Shown: positions 51,888 to 62,150, numbered from the stretch's first letter. The stretch: 64,000 nucleotides of DNA from Pseudorhodobacter wandonensis (GCF_001202035.1 NZ_LGHT01000042.1:62001-126000); one strand, 5' to 3'. Program-made: numbers and translations. Notes: generated by a model from the letters alone, not told the origin.

Positions 51888-53306
51888 TTAGGGAAGATAA
51901 CGCTGCACCAGCCCCACAACCCGCTTAACCATTGGACTATCAAACAATACGGGGGAAAAATAGGCTCCTGCTGCGCGTTTGGAAACTTCTCCCAATGTAG
52001 GATATGGCAAAACAGTTCCCGCAACGGCAGCCATCTTCAATCTTGCTGCGATAGCCATAGCCCATAGCCCAATCAACTCGCCTGCCTGCGCCCCGACGAG
52101 GGTCGCGCCGATCGGCCGACCTTTGACCACCATAACTTTCACGAACCCTTCGGTTTTCCGCTCGGCCTGCGCGCGGTCATTCTCGGCATAGTCAAACCGC
52201 ACAACCGTCAACGCGTCGCCAAAGGTTTTACGGGCTTCGGCCTCCGTGGGCCCAACTTGTGCCAGTTCCGGGTCAGTGTAGGTTGCCCAAGGAATATGCG
52301 CCGTTGCTGACTTTGACGGCAGGCCAAACAACATCTGCCGTATCACAATGCCCGCGTGATACCCTGCTACATGGGTAAACTGCAGCCCTCCCGCCGCATC
52401 GCCCACAGCGTAAATCTTGCGATTCGATGACCGCAGATCGCGCCCCACTGTCACGCCTTTGCGGGTAAACTCTACCCCCGCCGCCTCTAACCCCAGACCA
52501 TCCAGCGATACCTGTCGCCCGACAGCCATCAGCAAATGCGATCCATTCACAACGCGGCCGTCCTTTATTTCCACTTCAACCGCACCTTCAACGCCGCCAA
52601 CACGCACAACCGGCGCGTCCTCCATAACCGTCACACCTTCGCCGCGCATTTTGGCCAGAACCACAGCTGCGGCCTCGGGGTCATCGCGGCCAAAGGCTTT
52701 GGCGCCCTCAATCACAGTCACCTCGCAGCCCAATCGCCGATGCGCCTGCGCCATTTCCATACCAATCGGGCCGCCACCAATTACAATAAGATGGGCAGGC
52801 CGCTCGCGTTGGGCAAAGATCGTCTCATTCGTCAAATATGGAACACTTTCAATACCGGGAATCGGCGGTACAAAGGGGCGCGATCCGGTAGCCACAACAT
52901 ATCGCCGTGCCTTTATTCGGAAGTTTCCGGCCGTCAACTCTTGCTGCCCCGTAAACTTGCCCCATTCGCGGATGACCCGCACACCCAACCCCTCAAACCG
53001 TTCCTGGCTGTCGACAGGGGCAATGCCCGCGATCACTGCCGCCACATGGTCTTTGACCTTGGCAAAGTCGATCTCGGGTACCACAGGCGCAATGCCAAGC
53101 GCCGCACCGGTCGTCATCGCATGGGCCTGTTTTGCTGCAGCAATCAGGGCCTTGGATGGCACACAGCCCGCGTTCAGACAATCACCGCCCATCTCGGCCG
53201 CTTCAACCAGCACTACGCGTGCGCCCATTTGCACCGCGCCTGCCGCAATCGAAAGCCCGCCCGAACCTGCACCAATGATGCAAATATCTGTGTTGATCTG
53301 TTCCAT
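51888..53306 (-). CDS. FAD-dependent pyridine nucleotide-disulphide oxidoreductase (Lpd/MerA-like)
   Basis: 472 residues. It has FAD-binding GAGSGGLSIAAGA at the N-terminus, the redox-active disulphide in GGDCLNAGCVPSKAL, NAD(P)-binding VIGGGPIGMEMAQ, and the C-terminal dimer interface with PTLGEVSKRAAG. The usual C-terminal HPT/HPE active-site His reads YPTLGE. It lacks a MerA N-terminal metal domain. The partner gene, encoding a TVP38/TMEM64 protein, lies 3 bp upstream, a pairing often seen in proteobacteria. Substrate unknown. Confidence 0.85.
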   Translation of the reverse strand: MEQINTDICIIGAGSGGLSIAAGAVQMGARVVLVEAAEMGGDCLNAGCVPSKALIAAAKQAHAMTTGAALGIAPVVPEIDFAKVKDHVAAVIAGIAPVDSQERFEGLGVRVIREWGKFTGQQELTAGNFRIKARRYVVATGSRPFVPPIPGIESVPYLTNETIFAQRERPAHLIVIGGGPIGMEMAQAHRRLGCEVTVIEGAKAFGRDDPEAAAVVLAKMRGEGVTVMEDAPVVRVGGVEGAVEVEIKDGRVVNGSHLLMAVGRQVSLDGLGLEAAGVEFTRKGVTVGRDLRSSNRKIYAVGDAAGGLQFTHVAGYHAGIVIRQMLFGLPSKSATAHIPWATYTDPELAQVGPTEAEARKTFGDALTVVRFDYAENDRAQAERKTEGFVKVMVVKGRPIGATLVGAQAGELIGLWAMAIAARLKMAAVAGTVLPYPTLGEVSKRAAGAYFSPVLFDSPMVKRVVGLVQRYLP

Positions 53307-53309
53307 CGG

Positions 53310-54047
53310 TCAGTCCGCCTTCTTGCGCAAAAATTTCAAAACGATGGGCAACGCCGACAAAGCCGCAAGCCCCAGAATCGGCCCCAGAACATGGGGCGCA
53401 AAAATGATTGAAAGATCGGGCGTTTCACCCCGCGCAAACACTTCGCCCAAACCCGCACCCACGGATGTGTAGACCAGCGCACCGGGCATGATACCCAGAA
53501 AGGTCGAGATCGCAAAACGCGACAGCTTTACCCCGACAAAAGCGGGAATCAGGTTCGCCAGAAAGAACGGCACGACAGGAACAAGCCGCATCACGAACAG
53601 CACAGACCATTCGTTTTCGCGCAAACCCGCCTGCAACTTGGCCACCGCACCGCCCTTGCCCTCGATCTTTTCCGAGAATTTGGCACCAAAACCGGTCCGC
53701 GCAGCCAAAAAGATCGCGATCGCGCCTAAAGTTGCCCCTGTCACGTTTAACAGCACCCCCGGAAACGTGCCGAACAAAAACCCGCCTGTAAGCGTAGCGA
53801 CCGTGGCGCCGGGCAACGAAAACCCGACAATCGCTGTATAGGCTGCAACGAATGCCAGAATGGCCAGAATGTAGTTGGCATCGCGAAACGCTATCAATGC
53901 CTCACGATTCTCGGCCAGCGCCTCAAAGCTGAAATGATCGTGCAACAAAAATGCCCCCAAAGCCGCAGCGGTCAAAATTGCCAGAAAAGGCAGCCTCTGC
54001 GCCCAGCCGGTGCTTGCCGCGCTACTCTCATTATTGCTCAGGCTCAT
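53310..54047 (-). CDS. TVP38/TMEM64 (DedA-like, VTT-domain) membrane protein
   Basis: 245 residues with about five membrane segments. The VTT-domain core is visible: FSLPGATVATLTGGFLFGTFPGVLLNVTGATLGA and RLVPVVPFFLANLIPAFVGVKLSRFAISTFLGIMPGALVYT. DedA/TVP38 proteins act in membrane lipid flipping. The start ATG 54047 is uncertain; a GTG 12 nt upstream is possible. Co-transcribed with the flavoprotein gene downstream (3-bp gap). Confidence 0.87.
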   Translation of the reverse strand: MSLSNNESSAASTGWAQRLPFLAILTAAALGAFLLHDHFSFEALAENREALIAFRDANYILAILAFVAAYTAIVGFSLPGATVATLTGGFLFGTFPGVLLNVTGATLGAIAIFLAARTGFGAKFSEKIEGKGGAVAKLQAGLRENEWSVLFVMRLVPVVPFFLANLIPAFVGVKLSRFAISTFLGIMPGALVYTSVGAGLGEVFARGETPDLSIIFAPHVLGPILGLAALSALPIVLKFLRKKAD

Positions 54048-54372
54048 TAAGGGTATCACTTCCTCTTCTATAATTCCTTGACCTGAGATACCCTGAATAC
54101 CTGCGGAAAGCTGCGTCCGTGACAGCCTTCTCACGCGGCCTTGATAGCAGGTGACCGATTGGGCCGAAAAATCCGGGGTCTTGAAACATATGCGGGCCGG
54201 AATCGGCAACAGACCGACGAATAAGCGTGAAATGTTGCAGTATTTTCGCCGCCTGTGAATTGACTTGACCGCAAGGGATGCGTAAAGGACGGGCTTCGAA
54301 TAAGCGCGACCGGTTGATTTGCGGCGAATCCCGCCCGAATGGCTGTTGTTGCATAAGTGATGGAGATCCGCG
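54048..54372. other. Divergent promoter region upstream of rpmH
   Basis: 325 bp without a gene. It must hold the leftward promoter of the TVP38 pair and the rightward promoter of rpmH. A possible sigma-70 site is TTGACT (54260-54265), a 17-bp spacer and TAAAGG (54283-54288), about 85 bp before rpmH; the -10 match is weak. Confidence 0.4.
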
Positions 54373-54507
54373 ATGAAGCGCACTTTTCAACCGTCGAACC
54401 TGGTCCGCGCGCGGCGCCATGGCTTTCGTCTTCGTATGGCAACAAAAGCTGGCCGCAATATTTTGAACCTGCGCCGTGCCAAGGGCCGCAAGAAGCTTTC
54501 GGCCTAA
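54373..54507 (+). CDS. rpmH: Ribosomal protein L34
   Basis: 44-residue, highly basic large-subunit protein. [19 protein letters not shown] at the start and [12 protein letters not shown] at the end are diagnostic. It is followed by rnpA and yidD, the usual order. Confidence 0.98.
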   Translation: MKRTFQPSNLVRARRHGFRLRMATKAGRNILNLRRAKGRKKLSA

Positions 54508-54548
54508 TCGGCCGGGGCGTTCTGCCCGCTTTTTGAAGGACAACTGAC

Positions 54549-54983
54549 ATGACACCGCCGGAGGCACTGGGACAATGCAGTAATGCTGCGCCCGACTCGC
54601 TACCGGCGGTTTCGTTATGCGCATCTGTCAAGTTGCAGACCCTGCAGCATCGCGCCGATTTTCTGCGCGCGGCTTCCGCACGACGGCAAGGCACGCAAGG
54701 GTTGTTGTTGCAAGCCCGCGCGCGGCAAGACGACAGCCCGGTCATTCGTGTGGGGATTACCTGCTCCAAAAAAATCGGTAACGCTGTTGCCCGCAACCGT
54801 GCAAAACGCCGCCTACGCGCGCTCGCGCGGGCTGTTTTGGCACCACAGGGCCACGCTGGTTGGGATTACGTCTTGGTCGGTCGCCCGAGCGCGACAATTG
54901 AGCGTGATTTTGCGCTTTTGGTGAATGACCTTGTTTCGGCTTTGACACGCATTCACGGCCAGCCCGAGGGCGCTCGGAAGTGA
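54549..54983 (+). CDS. rnpA: Ribonuclease P protein component
   Basis: 144-residue protein subunit of RNase P, which matures tRNA 5' ends. [26 protein letters not shown] contains the RNR signature that contacts [13 protein letters not shown] near residue 35 is also conserved. An N-terminal extension of about 30 residues is longer than in E. coli. A downstream ATG is not available, so the extension is likely real. Overlaps yidD by 4 bp. Confidence 0.95.
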   Translation: MTPPEALGQCSNAAPDSLPAVSLCASVKLQTLQHRADFLRAASARRQGTQGLLLQARARQDDSPVIRVGITCSKKIGNAVARNRAKRRLRALARAVLAPQGHAGWDYVLVGRPSATIERDFALLVNDLVSALTRIHGQPEGARK

Positions 54984-55219
54984 CGCCGCTTGCTCATCTA
55001 TTTGCGCTTCCCATTCGGGCCTATCGGCTGCTGCTAAGCCCTTGGGTCGGCCATGGTTGCCGGTTTCAGCCGACCTGTTCGGCCTATGCAATGGAAGCTC
55101 TTGAAAAACATGGCGGGCTAAAGGGTGGATACCTGACAATTCACCGGATTTGCCGCTGCCATCCTTGGGGCGGCGACGGTTATGATCCTGTTCCGGAATG
55201 CAACCATCACAAGCACTGA
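54980..55219 (+). CDS. yidD: Membrane protein insertion efficiency factor YidD
   Basis: 79 residues. The family core [46 protein letters not shown] (in part) is intact, with the three conserved Cys. An amphipathic N-terminal helix binds the inner membrane near YidC. The start is GTG 54980 overlapping the rnpA stop (GTGA). Confidence 0.95.
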   Translation: MTPLAHLFALPIRAYRLLLSPWVGHGCRFQPTCSAYAMEALEKHGGLKGGYLTIHRICRCHPWGGDGYDPVPECNHHKH

Positions 55220-55413
55220 ATCGTGGGCCGGGTTGCGCCATACAACTCTGCTTTGCTAGGAACACGGTGCCGAGATCTGCGGTGCGCGGCACCATATTTG
55301 AAATAAACTTTTCACAACTTTCGGATGAGCGTTAACTTCGCGATCAATCCCTGCCTTTAACGTCAACCGAGCCGGAGACATTTACCTCCTGCCGAGGCAT
55401 AAAGGGATAAGCG

Positions 55414-56973
55414 ATGCTAGAACCACTAAAACCATCAGCTGTTAATGCTTTATCGCGGCCGCTGAAACATATGGCAAAACTGTTGCGGCGACCGGAATTC
55501 CTAGTGTTCCTGCCCGCCCTTTCCCTTGTGGCTTTCTGGGTCGGCGGCGAAGCCACTATGATGATGACATCTCTCGGCCTGCCAGTCCTCTTTATCCTCG
55601 CTGGCGCCTTCAAATCGCATGAAAGGGCCGAAGCCGGGCTGCCGGATGCGCTGCGCGGCCTCGCCATTCGCTCTCAAATCGTGAAATTTATGGACCACAC
55701 GTTAGAGAATACAGCAATCACCGGCAAATCAACGGCCTGTTTTGTGGTGCTTTTCGATGATTCCGATGTTCTTCTTGATCGTCATGGCCGCGCCGTACAA
55801 ACCGAGGTTTTAACCCGCAGCGCTGAACGGCTGTGCGCCGCCCTGCGCGAAGGCGATACGGTTGCCCGACTAGAGGGTGGCGGGTTTGCCATTGCCTTGT
55901 CTCCGCAGCGCCGCGTCGATCTCGAAGGGATGCTGCAAGTTGCGACACGCCTGCAATCCGCCCTCGCCAGCCCGATCAGCATTGATGCAGCCCGCCTTTA
56001 TGTGACTTGCTCAATCGGGTTTTGCCTTGGGGCAAAGGCGCCGATGCAAACAGGCGGCTCGCTGATGGACTCGGCGCAAATTGCCGCCGACGAGGCATTG
56101 CGCAATGGTCCCGGAGCCATTCGTGCATTCGTTTTGGGCATGGCCCGCAATCGCGCCGACCGCGATGCGTTTCGGGAAGAGCTTGAGATCGCCCTGGATG
56201 AAGGCCAGGTCCGACCTCATTTCCAACCTCAGATTTGCACCGACACCGGTACAATCTCTGGCTTTGAGGCTTTGGCACGCTGGCACCATGCCGAACGCGG
56301 GTTGATCCCGCCTTCCGAATTTCTGCCCGCAATTGAAGATGCCGGACTGTCCGAACGCTTGGGCGAAGTAATGCTCTACCATGCCCTCGCTGCATTGGTA
56401 CGCTGGGATAAGGCTGGCCTTGATGTGCCGAATGTCAGCGTCAACTTTTCATCTGCCGAATTGCGCAATCCGCGGCTGGCCGAAAAGTTGAAATGGGAAC
56501 TTGACCGCTTTGACCTAACGCCCGAGCGCCAATGCGTCGAAATTCTTGAAACGGTTATTGCAGAAACCGACAACGACATCATTGTTCGTAATATCTCTGC
56601 GCTGGCGAAACTGGGATGCCGAATCGATCTCGACGATTTTGGAACCGGTCACGCCTCGATCACCAATATTCGCAGATTTGCCATTCATCGAATCAAAATT
56701 GATCGCAGCTTTGTGACCCATGTCGACGAGGACCGAGAGCAGCAAAAAATCGTTTCCGGTATATTGTCGCTTGCCGAACGGATGGGCCTGGAAACACTTG
56801 CTGAAGGCGTTGAAACCAAAGGAGAGCACGCAATGTTGGCGCAATTGGGCTGCGGTCATGTGCAAGGCTTTCTAATTGCAAGGCCAATGTCCTTTGACGA
56901 TACCCAAGCATGGATCGTCGCACAAAACGCAAGTCGTTCAGTATTGCCAAAACTCGCAAGCCGCGCCCGTTAA
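55414..56973 (+). CDS. EAL-domain cyclic-di-GMP phosphodiesterase with a degenerate GGDEF domain
   Basis: 519 residues. Two hydrophobic helices (about 28-45 and 47-64) anchor it. A GGDEF-like domain follows in which the active motif reads EGGGF (residues 154-158), so no cyclase activity is expected. The EAL domain (about 250-505) is intact: EALARW (E285-L287), NVSVNFSSAELR, EILE, DDFGTGHASI, KIDRSFV and AEGVET. It probably hydrolyses c-di-GMP. It is inserted between yidD and yidC with nearly 200-bp gaps on both sides, so it is likely expressed on its own. Confidence 0.9.
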   Translation: MLEPLKPSAVNALSRPLKHMAKLLRRPEFLVFLPALSLVAFWVGGEATMMMTSLGLPVLFILAGAFKSHERAEAGLPDALRGLAIRSQIVKFMDHTLENTAITGKSTACFVVLFDDSDVLLDRHGRAVQTEVLTRSAERLCAALREGDTVARLEGGGFAIALSPQRRVDLEGMLQVATRLQSALASPISIDAARLYVTCSIGFCLGAKAPMQTGGSLMDSAQIAADEALRNGPGAIRAFVLGMARNRADRDAFREELEIALDEGQVRPHFQPQICTDTGTISGFEALARWHHAERGLIPPSEFLPAIEDAGLSERLGEVMLYHALAALVRWDKAGLDVPNVSVNFSSAELRNPRLAEKLKWELDRFDLTPERQCVEILETVIAETDNDIIVRNISALAKLGCRIDLDDFGTGHASITNIRRFAIHRIKIDRSFVTHVDEDREQQKIVSGILSLAERMGLETLAEGVETKGEHAMLAQLGCGHVQGFLIARPMSFDDTQAWIVAQNASRSVLPKLASRAR

Positions 56974-57175
56974 GTATTGGCATTCACCATTGCGTGAATG
57001 CATCGGCGAATAATTGGCAAACAAGTGCGACATTTGCTCCTCTCGGTCACTTCCAACAAGAATTGCAGAGCGAATACCGTGGCACATTGGGAAAACTGGG
57101 GAAAAGGCCTTGACCTTTGCCGCCCCCTATCGTTGAACGAGCGCTGACCTTGAACAGGAACGGTGTTGGTCCCAA

Positions 57176-58996
57176 ATGGACGATCAGAACAAAAATCTCA
57201 TCCTCGCAACAGTGCTCAGTTTCCTAGTGATTCTGGTCTGGTTTGTATTTTTTCCACCCGAAGATGCGCCGGTGGATCCCAACGCACCTGCGGTGGTCGC
57301 AACCACGGCCGAGGCTGTCAGCCCGCCCACGGCGGCAACAGCAGCTACTGAGGCCGCCGAGGCCGCTGCGCCATCGACTGCGCCTCGGGTTGTTGTTGAT
57401 ACGCCGCGTCTGAAGGGGACGATTTCCCTGCTTGGTGGCCGTATCGACGACCTGGCACTTAAGGCCTATACCAAAACGATCGATCCGAAATCGGACATCG
57501 TGACCTTGCTGGAACCTGTTGGCGACGTGCACCCCTACTATGCACTCTTCGGCTGGACACCTGCAGGTTCTTTGGAGTTCAGTGATGTTCCAGGCGCGAA
57601 CACATTGTGGACCCAAGTCGGCAGCAACGCTTTGTCTCCGGAAACCCCTGTCACCTTGACGTGGGACAACGGCAAAGGTTTGGTTTTCAAACGTATTGTC
57701 TCGATTGACAGCCGCTACATGTTTTCGATCGCGCAAAGTGTGACAAACCAAACGGGCGCGGAAGTTAGCCTTTCACCCTACGGAATCATCGCACGTCATG
57801 GCATCCCGCCTGATCTCGAAAACTTCTACCTCAGCCACGAGGGTATCGTTTCACGCGCTGACGGTATTCTTGAAGAAGTAAAATACAAAGACGCGGCCAA
57901 ACTTCCACTGATCGACCGCGAAGCCGCCCTTGCCGAAGTAACTGACGCAAAAACAGATGGTTGGATCGGGTTTACCAGCAAATACTGGATGACAGCACTT
58001 ATTCCAGAGCAGGGCCAGCCATTCACTTCTGTGATCAAGTATGTGCCTGGCGCCGACATTTTCCAGACAGAAACGCGCGAACCCGTGATTAGCATCGCAG
58101 CCGGTGCGACAGCATCGACCACTTCGCGCCTGTTTGCAGGTGCCAAAGAATGGCAAACGCTGCGCGACTACCAAGACCAAACTGGTATCGGCGGCTTTAT
58201 CGATGCGATTGACTGGGGCTGGTTCTTTTTCTTTACCAAACCGATCTTCGCAGTTTTGCATTGGCTTCACGCTATAATCGGCAACATGGGTCTTGCCATT
58301 ATTGCTTTGACTTTCTTGTTAAAGGCGCTGGTTTTCCCGCTTGCCTATAAATCCTACGTCTCAATGGCCCGGATGAAAGAGCTGCAACCCGAAATGGAAG
58401 CGCTTAAAGAGCGCGCGGGTGAAGACAAGCAAAAGCTGCAGAAAGAGATGATGGCGCTTTACAAGGAAAAAAAGGTCAACCCTGCTGCGGGCTGCTTGCC
58501 CATCTTGATCCAGATTCCGATCTTTTTCTCGCTGTATAAGGTTATCTTTGTAACGCTAGAGCTGCGCCATGCACCGTTCTTTGGCTGGCTGAATGACTTG
58601 TCGGCCCGCGACTCGTCCAGTTTGTACAACCTTTTCGGCGCCCTTCCTTGGGGCGCGCCAGAGCCGCACACAATTCTTGCCACCATTTTCATTGGCGTCC
58701 TGCCAATCCTGCTTGGTATTTCAATGTGGTTGCAGCAAAAACTGAACCCGACACCGGCGGATGCAACCCAAGCGATGATCTTTGCCTGGATGCCATGGGT
58801 CTTCATGTTCATGTTGGGAAGTTTTGCAAGCGGGCTGGTTGTTTACTGGATCACGAACAACATCATTACCTTCACGCAACAGTTCCTGATCATGCGTAGC
58901 CATGGCCACACTCCGGATATTTTCGGGAATATCAAAGCCAGCCTTGGGTTTAAGAGCCCAGCGAAAGCCTCGGCCAAGAAGCTCGGGAAAAAGTAG
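57176..58996 (+). CDS. yidC: Membrane protein insertase YidC
   Basis: 606 residues. N-terminal TM at about 5-25, an Ala/Thr/Pro-rich linker, a large periplasmic beta-sandwich (about 75-345), then the conserved five-helix core beginning DWGWFFFFTKPIF, with KMQ-type loop KKVNPAAGCLPILIQIPIFFSLYKV and the hydrophilic-groove region. It inserts inner-membrane proteins alone or with SecYEG. The C-terminal tail is Lys-rich, as usual in Gram-negatives. Confidence 0.97.
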   Translation: MDDQNKNLILATVLSFLVILVWFVFFPPEDAPVDPNAPAVVATTAEAVSPPTAATAATEAAEAAAPSTAPRVVVDTPRLKGTISLLGGRIDDLALKAYTKTIDPKSDIVTLLEPVGDVHPYYALFGWTPAGSLEFSDVPGANTLWTQVGSNALSPETPVTLTWDNGKGLVFKRIVSIDSRYMFSIAQSVTNQTGAEVSLSPYGIIARHGIPPDLENFYLSHEGIVSRADGILEEVKYKDAAKLPLIDREAALAEVTDAKTDGWIGFTSKYWMTALIPEQGQPFTSVIKYVPGADIFQTETREPVISIAAGATASTTSRLFAGAKEWQTLRDYQDQTGIGGFIDAIDWGWFFFFTKPIFAVLHWLHAIIGNMGLAIIALTFLLKALVFPLAYKSYVSMARMKELQPEMEALKERAGEDKQKLQKEMMALYKEKKVNPAAGCLPILIQIPIFFSLYKVIFVTLELRHAPFFGWLNDLSARDSSSLYNLFGALPWGAPEPHTILATIFIGVLPILLGISMWLQQKLNPTPADATQAMIFAWMPWVFMFMLGSFASGLVVYWITNNIITFTQQFLIMRSHGHTPDIFGNIKASLGFKSPAKASAKKLGKK

Positions 58997-58998
58997 CA

Positions 58999-59733
58999 AT
59001 GCATCTGACACGGATATGTCGACATCCGATCAAGGCACACGGACGCGAAGATCTCGCGTCCGTTCTGCTTTCCGCGGGGGCCTGCCTTCCCGATGACCGC
59101 CGCTGGGCTGTGGCACATGAAGCGGCCAAGCTTTCGGCGGGCTGGAGCCCCTGCAATAACTTTCACCGTGGTGCAAAGGCCCCTGCCCTCATGGCAATCA
59201 CGGCGGAACTGCAAGGGGACGCCGTAACTTTGCGGCATCCCGACCGGCCTGATCTGACCTTTAGGCCCGATCAGGCCGAAGACCTTTCGCTATTTCTTGA
59301 TTGGGTTGCGCCGTTATCACCGCCCGACCGCGCACAACCGGCACGAATTGTGTCGGCCAATCGCGGGATGACAGACAGCGAATTTCCGTCGGTTTCAGTC
59401 CTCACCACGGCCTCGCTCGATGCGCTTTCTGAAAAGCTTGGCCAAACCATTTCGGCCGACCGCTTCCGCGGCAATCTTTGGCTGGGCGACACCCGACCTT
59501 TTGCCGAGTTTGACTGGATTGGTCGCGATATTCAAATTGGCGCTGCTATCTTAACCGTTAAAGAACGCATCACACGCTGCCGTGCGACCATGGCGAATCC
59601 GACCACGGGACTAATCGATGCAGACACGCTTGGCACACTTCAGGCGGCCTATGGCCACAAAGATTTCGGCGTATATGCAATTGTGAAACAAAGCGGCATG
59701 ATTGCTGTATCAGATAAGGCGAAACTGTTGTGA
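58999..59733 (+). CDS. MOSC-domain protein
   Basis: 244 residues. An N-terminal MOSC_N-like beta barrel (YPIKxxG is replaced by RHPIKAHG) is followed by a MOSC domain with SADRFRGNLWL, FAEFDWIGRDIQIG and the conserved Cys in RITRCRATMANP, which typically binds the molybdenum-cofactor sulphur. Likely a molybdenum enzyme or sulphur carrier. It starts 2 bp after yidC and overlaps engB, so it is part of that operon. Confidence 0.85.
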   Translation: MHLTRICRHPIKAHGREDLASVLLSAGACLPDDRRWAVAHEAAKLSAGWSPCNNFHRGAKAPALMAITAELQGDAVTLRHPDRPDLTFRPDQAEDLSLFLDWVAPLSPPDRAQPARIVSANRGMTDSEFPSVSVLTTASLDALSEKLGQTISADRFRGNLWLGDTRPFAEFDWIGRDIQIGAAILTVKERITRCRATMANPTTGLIDADTLGTLQAAYGHKDFGVYAIVKQSGMIAVSDKAKLL

Positions 59734-60383
59734 CCATGCTTCCTTTCCCATTGGCCGAAGAACCCGAATTTGCCGACCGCGAGGCGGGCCGTCTTTTGTT
59801 TGCGGGCCCTGTCGATTTCGTCAAAGGCGTAGTAGCAATGTCAGGCATGCCCCCCGCCGACCGGATAGAAGTGTGTTTCGCTGGCCGCTCAAATGTTGGT
59901 AAATCAAGTCTTATCAACGCACTAACTGGTCGCAAGAGCCTTGCGCGCGCCTCTAATACGCCCGGCCGCACACAGGAAATCAACTATTTTGCTTTGGGTG
60001 ATGCGCGATACATGGTCGACCTTCCGGGTTACGGTTATGCCGAGGCCCCCGTCGCCATTGTTGCCAAGTGGCAAGCCTTGTTGAAAAGCTATCTTTCCGG
60101 GCGTCAAACCCTGCGCCGGGCATTTGTTCTGATTGATTCGCGCCATGGCGTTAAAGCCGTCGATCAGGAAATCATGGATTTGCTGGACCGATCGGCTGTA
60201 ACATTTCAAGCTGTGATGACCAAGGCCGATAAGATCAGCAAGGCTGAGCTTGAGAAAAACATCGATCAAACGCGCCAAGCCCTGTCAAAACACCCCGCCG
60301 CCTTTCCCGAGATTATTGTAACCTCGTCGGAAAAAGGGGTGGGAATTGAAACGCTACGCGCCACCATCGCGACGCTTGCTTAA
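59730..60383 (+). CDS. engB: Ribosome biogenesis GTPase EngB (YihA/YsxC)
   Basis: 217-residue GTPase needed for 50S assembly. G1 is GRSNVGKSS (52-60), G2 is the T of SNTPGRTQ, G3 is DLPGYG, G4 is TKAD and G5 is SSEKG. The start is GTG 59730 overlapping the MOSC stop (GTGA); ATG 59736 is the alternative. It follows yidC in many alphaproteobacteria. Confidence 0.96.
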   Translation: MTMLPFPLAEEPEFADREAGRLLFAGPVDFVKGVVAMSGMPPADRIEVCFAGRSNVGKSSLINALTGRKSLARASNTPGRTQEINYFALGDARYMVDLPGYGYAEAPVAIVAKWQALLKSYLSGRQTLRRAFVLIDSRHGVKAVDQEIMDLLDRSAVTFQAVMTKADKISKAELEKNIDQTRQALSKHPAAFPEIIVTSSEKGVGIETLRATIATLA

Positions 60384-60391
60384 GGTGCTCG

Positions 60392-61123
60392 CTACACATG
60401 TTGCGCGCCGTTGACCTCGATTTCGGTGCCCGAGATATAGCTGGACTGCGGCGAACATAAAAACCAGATCGCATCGGCCACTTCCGAGGGCTGGCCGAGC
60501 CTGCGCAGCGGCAGTTTCTCGACAATTTTGTCGGTGCCGGGGCTTAGGATCGCAGTTTCGACCTCACCCGGCGCAATGGCATTCACGCGGACACCCAATG
60601 GGCCGAAATCATGCGCCATCTCGCGCGTTAGCGCGGCCAAGGCGGCCTTGGATGTGGCATAGGCGGCCCCTGCAAACGGGTGCACACGTACTCCAGCGAT
60701 CGACGTCACGTTCACAACGGCGCCTTTCGCCGCTGCAAGTTCGGCCTGCAGACCCCGTGCCAGAATGACCGAGGCAAAGAAATTCACATGGAACACCTGC
60801 CCCCAAGTACGCAAATCAGTCTCAAGGGTATTCAGCCGCCGCCCACCCTCGCCCTTGGGTGAAATGCCGGCGTTATTAACCAGCGCATCCAGCCGCCCGT
60901 TAACCTTTTCCTTGATCACTTCAATCGCCGCAACCGTCTTATTGGGGTCAGCCAAATCAATTTGAATGTGATTCTCTTCGCCCCCCGGCCAAGGGCAGCG
61001 CGGGTCAAAGGCCTGTCGCGAGCAGGTCAAAACCCGCCAACCTTCTGCCGAGAACCTCTTGACCGTTGCGTGGCCGATCCCCCGGCTTGCCCCGGTCAGT
61101 ACAAGCGTCTTTTGCTCTGACAT
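60392..61123 (-). CDS. Short-chain dehydrogenase/reductase
   Basis: 243-residue classical SDR. It has TGASRGIG at the N-terminus, NNAG in the middle, catalytic Ser in NVTSIAG, and an intact YxxxK (YATSK). The C-terminal SSYISGTEIEVNGAQHV ends the substrate cap. NADP preference is suggested by the Ser-Arg after strand 2 (TCSRQ). Substrate unknown. Convergent with engB (8 bp between stops) and divergent from argB. Confidence 0.9.
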   Translation of the reverse strand: MSEQKTLVLTGASRGIGHATVKRFSAEGWRVLTCSRQAFDPRCPWPGGEENHIQIDLADPNKTVAAIEVIKEKVNGRLDALVNNAGISPKGEGGRRLNTLETDLRTWGQVFHVNFFASVILARGLQAELAAAKGAVVNVTSIAGVRVHPFAGAAYATSKAALAALTREMAHDFGPLGVRVNAIAPGEVETAILSPGTDKIVEKLPLRRLGQPSEVADAIWFLCSPQSSYISGTEIEVNGAQHV

Positions 61124-61250
61124 GTCAGCCCCTTTTTTGTGAAGTTATGACCCACCCTATGCGAATGTGCAGCAGGCGCAAGTCACCGGCTTTCCCTTGG
61201 CATAGGCGCGTAAAGGCGTTAAAAAAAGGGAATACTAACGGGAAACAAAA

Positions 61251-62150
61251 ATGAAAAAGCAGTTAGCAAATATGCGTGATTCCATTGCCACCGCCGCAAC
61301 CCTGAACGAAGCATTGCCTTATTTGCAGCGCTACTCGGGTGCTATTGTTGTTGTCAAGTTTGGCGGCAACGCCATGGGTGACAGCGAGGCGATGGAAGAA
61401 TTCGCCCAAGATATCGTCTTGATGCGGCAAGTCGGGGTTAACCCGGTTGTCGTGCATGGCGGCGGCCCAATGATTAACAACTTGCTGGGCAAGCTTGGGA
61501 TCAAATCAGAATTTGTCCGTGGCAAGCGTGTCACCGATGCCGCCACCGTCGAAGTGGTCGAAATGGTGCTGTCAGGCCTTGTGAACAAGCGCATTGTGCA
61601 GGCGATCAATGATGCCGGCGGCCGCGCGGTCGGGATTTCTGGCAAAGACGACGATTTGATGGTTTGCGATTTCGACGACCCCGAGTTGGGCTTTGTTGGC
61701 CGCCCGCGCGATATGCGGGTGCAGGTTCTGCGCGATATGTTCAACGCGGGCATTATCCCGGTGGTCGCACCCGTTGCGCCTGGCGATAATGGCGAGACCT
61801 TTAACGTAAATGGTGATACCGCGGCAGGCGCAATTGCAGGTGCGTTGAAAGCCGATCGTTTGTTGTTGCTAACCGATGTTTCGGGCGTAAAAAATGCGGA
61901 TGGCGAGGTGATTACCCAGCTCAGCCCAGAAGAAGTACGCGATCTGACCGACAAAGGCGTGATTGCCGGCGGGATGATTCCTAAAACCGAAACGGCGCTG
62001 ATGGCGATTGAACAAGGCGTGCGCGCGGTGGTTATTCTTGATGGCCGCATCCCGAACGCGTGCTTGCTCGAGCTGTTTACCGACCATGGTGCTGGGTCAC
62101 TCATCCGGTCAAGCACGGTCGAGCCACGGGTAAAACCCCGCGAGGAATGA
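61251..62150 (+). CDS. argB: Acetylglutamate kinase
   Basis: 299-residue amino-acid kinase, phosphorylating N-acetylglutamate in arginine synthesis. It has KFGGNAM (36-42), HGGGPMIN, the [15 protein letters not shown] segment and a [14 protein letters not shown] helix. The N-terminal helix of about 28 residues is the kind found in hexameric, arginine-feedback-inhibited enzymes. GGGAA lies upstream of the ATG. Its stop overlaps the next ATG. Confidence 0.96.
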   Translation: MKKQLANMRDSIATAATLNEALPYLQRYSGAIVVVKFGGNAMGDSEAMEEFAQDIVLMRQVGVNPVVVHGGGPMINNLLGKLGIKSEFVRGKRVTDAATVEVVEMVLSGLVNKRIVQAINDAGGRAVGISGKDDDLMVCDFDDPELGFVGRPRDMRVQVLRDMFNAGIIPVVAPVAPGDNGETFNVNGDTAAGAIAGALKADRLLLLTDVSGVKNADGEVITQLSPEEVRDLTDKGVIAGGMIPKTETALMAIEQGVRAVVILDGRIPNACLLELFTDHGAGSLIRSSTVEPRVKPREE

